Source of the DNA: Microbacterium sp. LWO13-1.2
Lineage (GTDB): Bacteria > Actinomycetota > Actinomycetes > Actinomycetales > Microbacteriaceae
Length of the DNA stretch: 64,000 nucleotides
Assembly: GCF_038397725.1 (NCBI RefSeq)
Contig: NZ_CP151634.1
Span: 1,612,001-1,676,000 of the forward strand
Reading direction: 5' to 3'
Shown piece after piece: positions 17,868 through 26,158 of the stretch; the first letter of the stretch is position 1, and each line of letters starts with the position of its first letter. The translations under genes were made by a program, and so were the position numbers. A model generated the notes under the pieces. The model did no database searches. It was not told where the DNA came from and saw only the letters and a program-made list of their open reading frames with translations.

Positions 17868-19238
17868 TCAGGCGGGGGCGTCGATCGGTTCGGCTCGGTG
17901 CATCCGTGCGATGCGGTCCAGACTCGTCAGAGCGAGACGGTGCCGCGGCGATGCCGGGCTCGACAGCAGCGGATCTTCGGTTTCGCGCATCCATTCCTGC
18001 AGCGCGGTGGCGAGTTCGGCGATCTGCGGTGCCCGTGCCGGCTCGTCGATGAGATTGACGAGCTCCTCAGGATCGGCGCCGAGGTCGTAGAACTCCATCA
18101 GTGGGCTGGTCCCGATGGTGGGCCCGGTCAGGTCCACCGGGATGCTGCGGTGCATCCAGGACTGGGTCGGGTCCATCGCGCGCGGAGCGTTGGACAGGTT
18201 GAGGATGAGCTTCGCATCGGCCGACCGAACGGAGCGCTTCGGGTCGAAATAGGTGTGGTACGTCAGCTGCCCGAACGTGAAGGCGCGTGGTGCCGCGTCG
18301 TGCTCGACGAGTGCGACCAGGCTGGTCCCGGCGGCGCCCGCGGGATCGGCGGATGCCGCGAGCTCGAGAAGCGTGGGCACGACGTCGACGTGGCTGACCA
18401 GGCTGCGGATGCGTCGGCCGTGCCAGGCCGCCGCACCTGGCACCCGCATGAACAGCGCGACGCCGACGCCGGCGTCATACAGCGTGCACTTCGCGCGAGG
18501 CAGCGCGAGACCGTGGTCGGTGGTGAATACGACGAGGGTGTCTTCGGCGAGGCCGAGCTGATCGAGTTCGGCGAGGATGGCGCCGACGCCCTCGTCCATG
18601 TGCCGGACCGCGCCCTGCAGCTCGGCCATCTCCTCGTGCGCCTCGGCGGTGTCGGAGAGGTAGGCCGGAACCGAGACGCCGCGCGATTCGTCGGCCTCGA
18701 AGCCGTCGCCGAGGAAGCCCATGATGCCGTCGCGGTCGCGACGGGAGGGGGTGCGGTGAGGCTCGTGGAATCCGACCTGGAGGTAGAAGGGCTGATCGGA
18801 CGACGCCGCTCGCCGGAGCGCATCGGTGGTGCGCTCGACCACCACGTCGCGATCGCCGCCGGTGCGCACGAGGCCGAATCCGAGTCGGGAGGCGAGCTCA
18901 TCGTCGGGGAGCGTGCGGGATTCATGATGGACGCCGATGAGCTCGGTGGCGTACCCGAGCCGGCTCAACCGGTGCGCGATGTGCGTGGTCGGGTCGATCA
19001 GATCCCAGCCGAAGGGTTCGTGGGTGAGCCCGAGCACGCCGTGCTGCTGCGGGTACGACCCGGTGAACAACGAGGCGCGCGCAGGGCTGCAATGCGGCGA
19101 TGTGGCGAAGGCCGACTCGAACACCGTCGATTCGGCGGCCAATCGGTCCAGGTGCGGAGTGCTGACCGTCGTGACCCCGTATGCGCCGAGGAAGCGACCG
19201 AGGTCGTGGCAGTGCAGGAGCAGGATGCTGCGCGCCAT
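17868..19238 (-). CDS. Cys-type sulfatase, no signal peptide
   Basis: A 456-residue sulfatase that hydrolyses sulfate esters or sulfamates after conversion of Cys50 to formylglycine. The signature CSPARASLFTG matches C-x-P-x-R. N-terminal SILLLHCHDLGRFLGAYG supplies metal ligands and VVFTTDHG the second metal site. ATG at 19238 is chosen because it lies 1 bp after the dehydrogenase stop; the longer frame runs into that gene. Lack of an export signal implies action in the cytoplasm after import. The FGE in the same operon is the obvious maturase. The subfamily looks closer to heparan N-sulfatase-like S1 enzymes, a tentative reading. Confidence 0.92.
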   Translation of the reverse strand: MARSILLLHCHDLGRFLGAYGVTTVSTPHLDRLAAESTVFESAFATSPHCSPARASLFTGSYPQQHGVLGLTHEPFGWDLIDPTTHIAHRLSRLGYATELIGVHHESRTLPDDELASRLGFGLVRTGGDRDVVVERTTDALRRAASSDQPFYLQVGFHEPHRTPSRRDRDGIMGFLGDGFEADESRGVSVPAYLSDTAEAHEEMAELQGAVRHMDEGVGAILAELDQLGLAEDTLVVFTTDHGLALPRAKCTLYDAGVGVALFMRVPGAAAWHGRRIRSLVSHVDVVPTLLELAASADPAGAAGTSLVALVEHDAAPRAFTFGQLTYHTYFDPKRSVRSADAKLILNLSNAPRAMDPTQSWMHRSIPVDLTGPTIGTSPLMEFYDLGADPEELVNLIDEPARAPQIAELATALQEWMRETEDPLLSSPASPRHRLALTSLDRIARMHRAEPIDAPA

Positions 19239-19239
19239 C

Positions 19240-20271
19240 TCAGCCCATCCTCTCGAGTGCTTCGCGAGTGATGCGGTGCTGGAGCTGCGCACCGGCGAGG
19301 AACCGGTCGATCTCATCGATCACGATCCGTCCGGCTCGGGCGCGTGATTCTGCGGTAGCACCGGATACGTGGGCGGTGAGCAGGGCGTTCGGAAGCTCGC
19401 GCCAGCGATCGTCCAGCGGCAGCGGCTCGGTGTCGAACACGTCCAGCGCGGCGTCCAGCCGGCCGGAGGCGACCTCGCCGTACAGGGCGTCCATGTCGAT
19501 GATCGAGCTCCGCGCTGTGTTGACGAGGGCGGCGCCGTCGCGCATCGACGCGAGTTGCTCACGGCCCAGCATCCCGGAGGTCTCCGCCGTCGCCGGAGCG
19601 TGGACGGCGACGATGTCACTCGTGGCGAGCAGGTCGGCGAGATCCGTCGCGAACGCTGTGAGCGGGTCGCCCGCCGGGAGATACGGGTCGTACACCCGCA
19701 CCTGCGCGCCCAGAGCGCGGCACATCCGGATGAACTCGCGTCCGGTGCGGGACGCGCCGATGACGCCGATGCGCGACCCGGAGATCTCCCGTGCACGATC
19801 GATCGCTCGCGCCTGGTCCCAGGGGCGACCTGTGCGCAGCGCGTGATCCATGCGGTGCGTGCGGCGCAGCAATGCGAGCGTCAGCGTGAGCGACATCTCG
19901 GCGACGGCAGGCGACATGGCCGCCCCCGCCTGGCTGATCGGGATCCCGGCGTCCCAGAACGCATCGCTGACGAGGCCGCGCACGGAGGAGGCGGCGTTGA
20001 CGACAAGGCGCAGACGCGGCATCCGCGACAGCAGGTCGGCGTCCAGCCGCGGGAATCCCCATGCGACGACGGCGATCTCGGTCTGCGCGAGCGCCGCGGA
20101 TGAGGTGATCGCCGCGGGCTCGCCGGTATCGAACGCGGATGCTCGTGCCGCGAGGGCGTTCAGCGCCGCGGTCGGGAAGAACGCGGTGCGCTCGGCCGTG
20201 GCGATGCTCACCAGGATGCGCGCGGTGGGATGCGGCTCGGAGTCCGCTACTCGGACGGCGTCGTTCGACAT
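19240..20271 (-). CDS. D-2-hydroxyacid dehydrogenase, copy 2
   Basis: A 343-residue paralog of the enzyme at 9148 and first gene of the sulfatase operon. The Rossmann motif GVIGASRTGREFIR, the Arg-bearing NTARS, Glu in DTEPLPLDD and His in LTAHVSGAT are visible. The shared signature reads VNAASSVRGLVSDAFWDAG. It starts at ATG 20271, divergent from the ROK regulator, with a perfect palindrome in between. The substrate is unknown. Confidence 0.87.
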   Translation of the reverse strand: MSNDAVRVADSEPHPTARILVSIATAERTAFFPTAALNALAARASAFDTGEPAAITSSAALAQTEIAVVAWGFPRLDADLLSRMPRLRLVVNAASSVRGLVSDAFWDAGIPISQAGAAMSPAVAEMSLTLTLALLRRTHRMDHALRTGRPWDQARAIDRAREISGSRIGVIGASRTGREFIRMCRALGAQVRVYDPYLPAGDPLTAFATDLADLLATSDIVAVHAPATAETSGMLGREQLASMRDGAALVNTARSSIIDMDALYGEVASGRLDAALDVFDTEPLPLDDRWRELPNALLTAHVSGATAESRARAGRIVIDEIDRFLAGAQLQHRITREALERMG

Positions 20272-20298
20272 GCCGAGAATTCAATCAGCCGATATTCG

Positions 20299-20315
20299 TT
20301 TTGTCAATGACAAAA
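20299..20315. promoter_or_regulatory. perfect palindrome, candidate ROK operator
   Basis: TTTTGTCA-A-TGACAAAA is a perfect 17-nt palindrome in an unusually AT-rich 85-bp divergent promoter region. The position between the ROK gene and the operon headed by the dehydrogenase fits a shared, autoregulated operator. Confidence 0.65.
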
Positions 20316-20356
20316 ATAATAGAATCAAGGGACGACCTGACGACGAAGGAGTGGCG

Positions 20357-21532
20357 ATGGCCGACGAGGCAACAGCGGAGCGTGCGGCGGGGCGCGTCGG
20401 CAGCAAGGCGCTCATTCGGGAGATCAACGAGGCGCTCGTCCTCGATGTCGTGCGTCGCAGGGGCACGACGTCCCGCGCCGAGATCACGAGCTCCACAGGT
20501 CTCAGCCCGGCCACGGTCACGGGGATCACCGGGCAGCTCGTCGGGGAAGGGTTGCTCCTCGAAAGCGATGTGCTGCGTGGCACGGGAGGCCGCCCCGCGC
20601 GGTTGCTCCAGCTCGGCAGGGATGCGGTCGTCGTCGCCGGCGTGCAGCTCTCACCAGACGCCGTCGAGATCGCGCTCGTGGATCTGCGCGGAGACGTCGT
20701 CTCGACCCTGCAGGTCCCGCTCTCCTCGACGACTCCCGACACTGCCGCCGACATCGTTGCTGCGGCCGTCTCATCCGTGATCGCGAGCCATCCTGGTTCC
20801 GAGCTCCGGGGCGTCAGCGTCGCGCTCTCCGGTGTCGTCGACCGTCCTCGCGGCATCGTCCGCCACAGCGGGGCGCTGGGCTGGGAGGATGTGCCGTTCG
20901 CCGCGATGCTCGCCGGCCGCCTCGGTCGGCGGGTAGCGATCGACAGCCTCGTCAACAGCTTCACCACGGGACTCCTCCTCCTCGACACCGATCTTGCAGA
21001 GCGCGACGTCATCGTGTTCAGCGTCGGTGCGAGTCTCGGCGCGTCGATGCTGACGCACGGGCGGATCCACCGCGGATTCCGGGGCGGGGCGGGGGGCTTC
21101 GCGCATTCCGCAATCGGTCGTCGAGACGGTGGGGCGCTCTGCCACTGCGGGGCTCACGGATGCCTCGAGACGCAGAGCAGCGTGTGGGGCTTGCGGCAGG
21201 CTCTCGAGACCCGCGGGATCGATCCGTCTGATCTCGTCGCCCCGGCCGCCTCCGCTGTGCTCGGCGATGGCGGGGCGAAGCTCGGGCTCGCGATCGCGAA
21301 TGCGTCGAAGATGTTCGGCCCTGAGCGGGTGGTGCTCGTGCTTGCGGCCGAGATCGGCCAGACCGTGTTCGAGGAGGCGTGTCGGGAAGCCTTCACGGCG
21401 GAGTACGCGTTCGGTGACGCCGTGCCGCCGTTCCTGGTCACCGTTCCGGCGGATGGCGACATCTTCGCGCGCGGGGCCGGGTACGACATGATCACGGAGC
21501 TGTTCAGCGCGGAGCCCGTCGGGGGGCTCTGA
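20357..21532 (+). CDS. ROK-family transcriptional regulator
   Basis: A 391-residue repressor. The N-terminal winged helix (RRGTTSRAEITSSTGLSPAT) is followed by a ROK sugar-kinase-like domain with the zinc motif CHCGAHGCLE. The phosphate-binding DxGxT motif of true ROK kinases is not preserved (AGVQLSPDAVEIALVD), which supports a regulator rather than a kinase. ATG at 20357 follows AAGGAG. It probably controls the divergent sulfatase/transporter operon in response to an imported sugar. Confidence 0.9.
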   Translation: MADEATAERAAGRVGSKALIREINEALVLDVVRRRGTTSRAEITSSTGLSPATVTGITGQLVGEGLLLESDVLRGTGGRPARLLQLGRDAVVVAGVQLSPDAVEIALVDLRGDVVSTLQVPLSSTTPDTAADIVAAAVSSVIASHPGSELRGVSVALSGVVDRPRGIVRHSGALGWEDVPFAAMLAGRLGRRVAIDSLVNSFTTGLLLLDTDLAERDVIVFSVGASLGASMLTHGRIHRGFRGGAGGFAHSAIGRRDGGALCHCGAHGCLETQSSVWGLRQALETRGIDPSDLVAPAASAVLGDGGAKLGLAIANASKMFGPERVVLVLAAEIGQTVFEEACREAFTAEYAFGDAVPPFLVTVPADGDIFARGAGYDMITELFSAEPVGGL

Positions 21533-21582
21533 CGGAGCTCCGGGAGATCGAATCGAGCCGAATCGACCTCGGGCTCGCGCGT

Positions 21583-22656
21583 CTAGGTCGAGTCGCGCAC
21601 GTTCAAGGCCGGTGCGAGCTTGGTGCGCTGCGAGGGCGTCTCGTCTCGTTCCTCGAGCCTCATGAAGCAGGTCTCCAGAGCCCGGCGACCGACGGCGAGC
21701 TTGGGAGGTGCGACGGCCGTGAGCGGCACGCTGGCGAGCGACGCGATCTCGTCGTCGTATGCGACGATCGCGAAGTCCTCGGGGACGCGCAGCCCGCGCT
21801 CCTCCGCGACGCCCAGAAGACCGAGGGCGAGGTCGTCGGGAAGGACGAGTGCCGCCCGTGCCCCGGCGGCCAGACAGCCGTCCAGGAACTGCCGCAGCAC
21901 GTCAGCGGTCGACCCGTCGCCCCATCGCGGGGACGGGGCGGTGGCGACCGGCGCGCTCGGGTCGAGTCCCCACCGTTCGATCGCCCTGGCATGACCCCGC
22001 ACGATCCAGGGTGCCGTCGCGCTCTCGCGGCAGAGCAGGCCGACGCTGCGGTGACCGCGCTCAGCCAGGTGATCGACCGCGATCTCGGCGCCGTAGCTGT
22101 GATCGCTGCGGACCGCGTCGATGCGCAGCGAGGTCGGAGCGCCGCCGGCTGAGCGCTCGACCAGAACCACGGGCGTGCCGATCTTCGCGATCGTGTCCCA
22201 CGTGGCCTGGTCGTCGATCTGCGGCCGTGCCGTGACGAGCATGATCGCGTCGACGCCGCTTTCGCTGAGCCGGATGAGCTGGCGCGCCTCCTCGCGGGCG
22301 TCGTAGCTCGTCGTTCCCAGCACGAGCCGGACACCGGCCGCCCTGGCCGCATCGCTCGCGCCGCGGATGACGGGCGGGAAGTAATACGTGGCATCCGGCA
22401 CGATCAGCCCGATCGTCGCGATCGGCCTGCCTGACGAGCCGATGCCGCGCGCGCCGATCGCCGGCGCATCCGCCGCGTCGGGCAGCACAGCGCCGCCGTG
22501 CACCCGCCGGAGCAGCCCGCGCTCGGCGAGTACAGCCAGATCGCGGCGGATCGTCATGCCGGAGAGGCCGAGGCGTGCGGCGAACTCTGGCACCTCGACC
22601 CGGCCCCGCAGCACGAGTTCGCGAAGAATCCGCTCGCGTCTCTCCTCGGCTATCAC
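21583..22656 (-). CDS. hybrid regulator: DeoR-type HTH fused to LacI-type sensor, copy 2
   Basis: A 357-residue protein built like the one at 2106: a DeoR winged helix (VPEFAARLGLSGMTIRRDLA, HGGAV) and a LacI-type sensor from ~75 (IGLIVPDATYYFPPVIRGAS, FAIVAYDDEIASL). It lies downstream of the secreted NPCBM protein on the same strand but beyond a hairpin, so it likely has its own promoter. No TGATCGAA repeat was seen ahead of it, so its site probably differs from that of copy 1. Confidence 0.88.
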   Translation of the reverse strand: MIAEERRERILRELVLRGRVEVPEFAARLGLSGMTIRRDLAVLAERGLLRRVHGGAVLPDAADAPAIGARGIGSSGRPIATIGLIVPDATYYFPPVIRGASDAARAAGVRLVLGTTSYDAREEARQLIRLSESGVDAIMLVTARPQIDDQATWDTIAKIGTPVVLVERSAGGAPTSLRIDAVRSDHSYGAEIAVDHLAERGHRSVGLLCRESATAPWIVRGHARAIERWGLDPSAPVATAPSPRWGDGSTADVLRQFLDGCLAAGARAALVLPDDLALGLLGVAEERGLRVPEDFAIVAYDDEIASLASVPLTAVAPPKLAVGRRALETCFMRLEERDETPSQRTKLAPALNVRDST

Positions 22657-22715
22657 GGCATCAGGCTAGCGAGTCGCCGGGTGGGCGTGTTCATGGGCAT
22701 GCATCCTGCGTGAGT

Positions 22716-22753
22716 CCGGGCGGCACGTCTCTCGCGAGAGACGTGCCGCCCGG
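22716..22753. terminator. 38-bp perfect palindrome
   Basis: The sequence from 22716 to 22753 is fully self-complementary around CTCGCGAG, with arms including GGGCGGCACGTCT. It follows the stop of the gene at 22763 on the minus strand. There is no T-run, so termination is probable but not certain. Confidence 0.6.
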
Positions 22754-22762
22754 GTGAAGGGT

Positions 22763-25700
22763 TCAGCGGCAGCTGCGCGCTGCGTAGGGGACCTCGAGTG
22801 TGGTGGTGTCGCCGCCGGCCGTCGCCGTCACCTCGACGGTTCCGGCAGGGAACCGCAGCGGGGCCTTGAAAGACACCGTCATCGATTTCCCGGATGCGAG
22901 GCGCTGATCGGCTTTGGTGCCCAATGGTGTCGTCACGGTGACCGTGATCGCCCGGTTCTCCGAACTGCTCACTGTCACGGCGAGCTCTGCCTTGCCGCCG
23001 TTGCAGCGGGTGCTCACTGAGGCCGCCGCGTTCACGTCGGCCTGATGCAGTCCGGCACCGAACAGGTTCAGCCCTTCGCCCACCATCGCGCTGCCCGCGG
23101 GCAGCGTCACACTGGCGACCGGCTTCCCGGACAGCGGAATCCGCTGCGCGAAGACGGATGCCGCGCCCTGGATCTCGGCGACGGTGCCGCCGAGATACGG
23201 GCGGTCGCGCTTCAGATACGACGAGGCGCTGCCGATGAGGGTCGTGTCGGGGTCGCTGCCGGCGTCCGCCGTCGACCACAGCGGCAGTTCGATCACGACC
23301 TTCTGGCTGCTGCCGTCCTGATAGTGCACCGTCGCCGTTCCGGCGGTCGCCTGCCCCGTCGAGAAGCCGACCACGACGAGAGCATCGCCGGATCCTTCGA
23401 GCGCCAACTGCTGCCCGGCCGCCTTCACGGTGTCCGGCGTGCCGATCGCATTCGGATGCCAGTCGATCTCGGTGTCGAACGCCCTGACCTGCTCGCCGAC
23501 CCGCAGTCCGGCGTCCGCCAGCGCCGACGCGGAGAACACCCGGTAGTCGGTCGTGATCGCGCCGTTGCGCGGATTCGCCGCGCTCGCCACCGACGTCTGG
23601 TTGACCAGGGCGGTGAAGGGGAGTGGGGCGACGGCGACCCCGGTTCCCTGATCGGCGCCGATGTTCGGAGCATCCGCGGGGATCGGGTTCCCGAAGAAGT
23701 CCTGCGCACCGGCGTCGGCGATCGCCGTGCCCGCACCGATCAGGGGCGAGCCCACCGCGAGGCGATAGCCGGGCAGCTCACGCGTCTGCTGGCCGCTGCC
23801 CGCCGCGATCAGGCCGGGATCGGCGGTGACCGCGCCGGTCTCGATCGCCGGGGGCTGGATGCCACCCGAGTACGCGTTGTTCGAGTACACGGCGTTCGCG
23901 GTCTTCAACGTTCCGCCCGGCGCGATGAAAATATTGTTCTTCATCTCACGCGGCGCGGTCATGTCGTCTTCGAACGGTCGGTTCATGCACGAGAAGGTGT
24001 TGTTGTAGATGAGGTGCATACCGGGACCTCCGCTGGCGCCGCCGAGGCGGCAGTCGTCCTGCGAGACGTTGTAGCGGAGCACGGCGTTCGCCGTCGTGGA
24101 GGCCGTCCCGCAGCCGGAGATGCAGTCCAGGTAGAAGCCGCCGGCGTTGCCGTATGAGTAGTTGTACTGGAACGTGCACGTGCCCTTGATCTTCATGTCG
24201 CAGTCCCACGCGGTGGAGTCGTAGATCGAGCGCACGCTGTTGCCGACCACGTTGTACTGGAACAGCGGGTCGACCGAGTTGTACGGCCACATGCCGGCGA
24301 AGTTGCCGTTGATGAACGGGTACTCGCCGTGTCCGAGGTCGATCGCCGAGTTGTACTCGATGACCGGCTTGTCGGAGTTGTGGATCACGATGCCGTCTCC
24401 GCCGACGTCGTGGATGTCGTTGCGGGCGACGTAGACGTCGGTGTTGTAGAGCTTCGTCGTGTCCGGCGCGGAGAGCTTGATTCCGCCGGCCGCGGTGTCG
24501 TTCACCTCGTTGTCGGTGATCGTGATGCCCGCGAATGCTCCGACGCCGTCACCGAGCACCGAGATTCCGGCCGAACGGGAGAACGCATTGCCGAGTGTGG
24601 TCTTGTCTGACCAGCCGGCGACCTTCTCGACGTGGTTGTTCGTGAGCACGACTCCTCGTCGCACGGTGCCGTCATTGATCTCGTAAAGAATGCCGACGCG
24701 GCGCTGATCGGGGGTGCCCGGATTGATCACCCGCATCCCGTCGACGGTCCAGTTGCTCACGTTCAGCAGGTGGATGCCGGCGAGGGCGCCGTTCCCGTTG
24801 ATCGTGGCCTTCTGTTCACCCTCGCCGTAACCGGAGACCACGATCGGCGCGTCGTCGAAGCCGGACCCGTTCGGGGCGAAGGTGCCGAGGCATTCGGTGC
24901 CGCGCCGGAACAGCACGCGCTCGCCGGGGTAGAACGCGCCGACGCCGGCCAGTTCCTCCAGCGACGAGAACGGCGCCTGCTCGGTGCCGTCGCCCGGTTC
25001 CTCGCGCGAGCAGTCGACGAAGTAGGCCTGGTCGGAGACGCGCACGACGCGTGCCGCGATGGTCCCCTCGGCGATCGTGTCGAACAGAGACGGAGCGGAC
25101 GCGGTGATCGTGTGGTCGCCCTTCTGGGCGTCTGCCGGCACGACGAATGTCACGAGGGCGACGCCCTGATCGTCGGCGTTGGTGACGGTCGGCTCGCCGT
25201 CGAACGCAACGGTCACCGGGGTCTGCGGGTTCGCGCCTTCGACCCGCAGGGTGACGGGCATCCCCGGCGAGAGCAGCGAGAGATCCGCGTCCTGCGGAGT
25301 GAGCGTGAGGGGCTGCGCGAGGAAGGCGTCGGTGCAGTTGAACCTCAGGTCGGCCCAGTCCGCGTGATCGTTGCCGTTCCCCTCAGGGCCCGCTTCGGCG
25401 CGGAGCTCGATCAGGTCGGCACCCCGGAGATCGAGGTTCAACCGGCCAGCAGGATCGGAGCCGGTGCGCTGCAGACGGAACTGCTCCACACCGTCGACGG
25501 CGACCACGAAGTCGACGCGTCCCTTGCCCGCCTGGCTGTCGTCGATCCCGACGTAGCCGAGCAGTTGCGTGCACTCCTGGTTCACCTCGTAGACGATCTT
25601 CGAGGGAGCGTGCGTGCCGAGTCCCTTGTCGTAGACGGTGCCGCGGATGGAGATTTTCTGGCGCGTGGTGTCGGGGACGGCTCTGGCGCCGTTGTTGAAG

Positions 25701-25870
25701 TCCCTCTCGACCGGTCCCCAGCCGTTGTCCGCCGTGATCCAGTCGAGATCGCTGGCGTAGTGGACTCCGCCGGGCAGGCCCTCGACGGCCGCGGCCGAGA
25801 GGGGTGCTGCGGTCAGGCAGATCGCGCTCGCCGCGATTGCCGCCAGCATCCGTGTTCGTGTCTTGTGCAC
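22763..25870 (-). CDS. secreted NPCBM/beta-helix polysaccharide-active protein
   Basis: A 1035-residue exported protein. GTG at 25870 is chosen because GAGGAGGAG precedes it and a signal peptide follows (MLAAIAASAICLTAAP, about 30 residues). Residues ~35-180 form an NPCBM carbohydrate-binding module with the KGLGTHAPS motif. Residues ~185-285 look Ig-like. Residues ~300-760 show repeated beta-helix turns (GITITDNEVNDTAAGGIKLS, VVGNSVRSIYDSTAWDCD) with several Cys. The ~270-residue C-terminal part is beta-rich and unassigned. It is probably a lyase or glycosidase of right-handed beta-helix type, but no specific family could be assigned. Confidence 0.8.
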   Translation of the reverse strand: MHKTRTRMLAAIAASAICLTAAPLSAAAVEGLPGGVHYASDLDWITADNGWGPVERDFNNGARAVPDTTRQKISIRGTVYDKGLGTHAPSKIVYEVNQECTQLLGYVGIDDSQAGKGRVDFVVAVDGVEQFRLQRTGSDPAGRLNLDLRGADLIELRAEAGPEGNGNDHADWADLRFNCTDAFLAQPLTLTPQDADLSLLSPGMPVTLRVEGANPQTPVTVAFDGEPTVTNADDQGVALVTFVVPADAQKGDHTITASAPSLFDTIAEGTIAARVVRVSDQAYFVDCSREEPGDGTEQAPFSSLEELAGVGAFYPGERVLFRRGTECLGTFAPNGSGFDDAPIVVSGYGEGEQKATINGNGALAGIHLLNVSNWTVDGMRVINPGTPDQRRVGILYEINDGTVRRGVVLTNNHVEKVAGWSDKTTLGNAFSRSAGISVLGDGVGAFAGITITDNEVNDTAAGGIKLSAPDTTKLYNTDVYVARNDIHDVGGDGIVIHNSDKPVIEYNSAIDLGHGEYPFINGNFAGMWPYNSVDPLFQYNVVGNSVRSIYDSTAWDCDMKIKGTCTFQYNYSYGNAGGFYLDCISGCGTASTTANAVLRYNVSQDDCRLGGASGGPGMHLIYNNTFSCMNRPFEDDMTAPREMKNNIFIAPGGTLKTANAVYSNNAYSGGIQPPAIETGAVTADPGLIAAGSGQQTRELPGYRLAVGSPLIGAGTAIADAGAQDFFGNPIPADAPNIGADQGTGVAVAPLPFTALVNQTSVASAANPRNGAITTDYRVFSASALADAGLRVGEQVRAFDTEIDWHPNAIGTPDTVKAAGQQLALEGSGDALVVVGFSTGQATAGTATVHYQDGSSQKVVIELPLWSTADAGSDPDTTLIGSASSYLKRDRPYLGGTVAEIQGAASVFAQRIPLSGKPVASVTLPAGSAMVGEGLNLFGAGLHQADVNAAASVSTRCNGGKAELAVTVSSSENRAITVTVTTPLGTKADQRLASGKSMTVSFKAPLRFPAGTVEVTATAGGDTTTLEVPYAARSCR

Positions 25871-25990
25871 GTGACTCCTCCTCGAATCAGCATGATGAGC
25901 CGTCGTCGGGAGACGGCTGCTGTCATCGTGACAGCCGCGGCTGCACAGACGTGAACAGATGAACAGAGTTGAACATGCCGATGTCGTCTT

Positions 25991-26051
25991 CTTCGCAGAG
26001 CGCAAACGGCTCCATCTGGCGGCGAGATCCAGCCGTTTGCGCTCTGCGAAG
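25991..26051. repeat. 61-bp long inverted repeat in a divergent promoter region
   Basis: CTTCGCAGAGCGCAAACGGC plus T (25991-26011) is perfectly complementary to 26031-26051. The spacer also pairs on the same centre (ATCT at 26014, AGAT at 26025), giving an almost complete 61-bp cruciform. It sits between divergent genes, so it is not at a transcript end. It may be a REP/MITE-like element or a regulatory structure. The rest of 25871-26158 holds only the LacI-like site at 26105. Confidence 0.7.
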
Positions 26052-26104
26052 CGCCGCGGCGGGAGGAGTCGCTTGCAGTCCTCACGGAACCGTGGCATGC
26101 TGTC

Positions 26105-26118
26105 GGAAAGCGCTTACC
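26105..26118. promoter_or_regulatory. LacI-type operator candidate
   Basis: GGAAAGCGCTTACC is palindromic except for one base pair, centred on AAGCGCTT, 41 bp ahead of the start at 26159. It has the form of LacI-family sites but differs from the TGGCAA operator found further on. No LacI gene is adjacent. Confidence 0.45.
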
Positions 26119-26158
26119 CGAATGGCGGCGCAACGACTTCCCAGAGAACGGACCAGCA

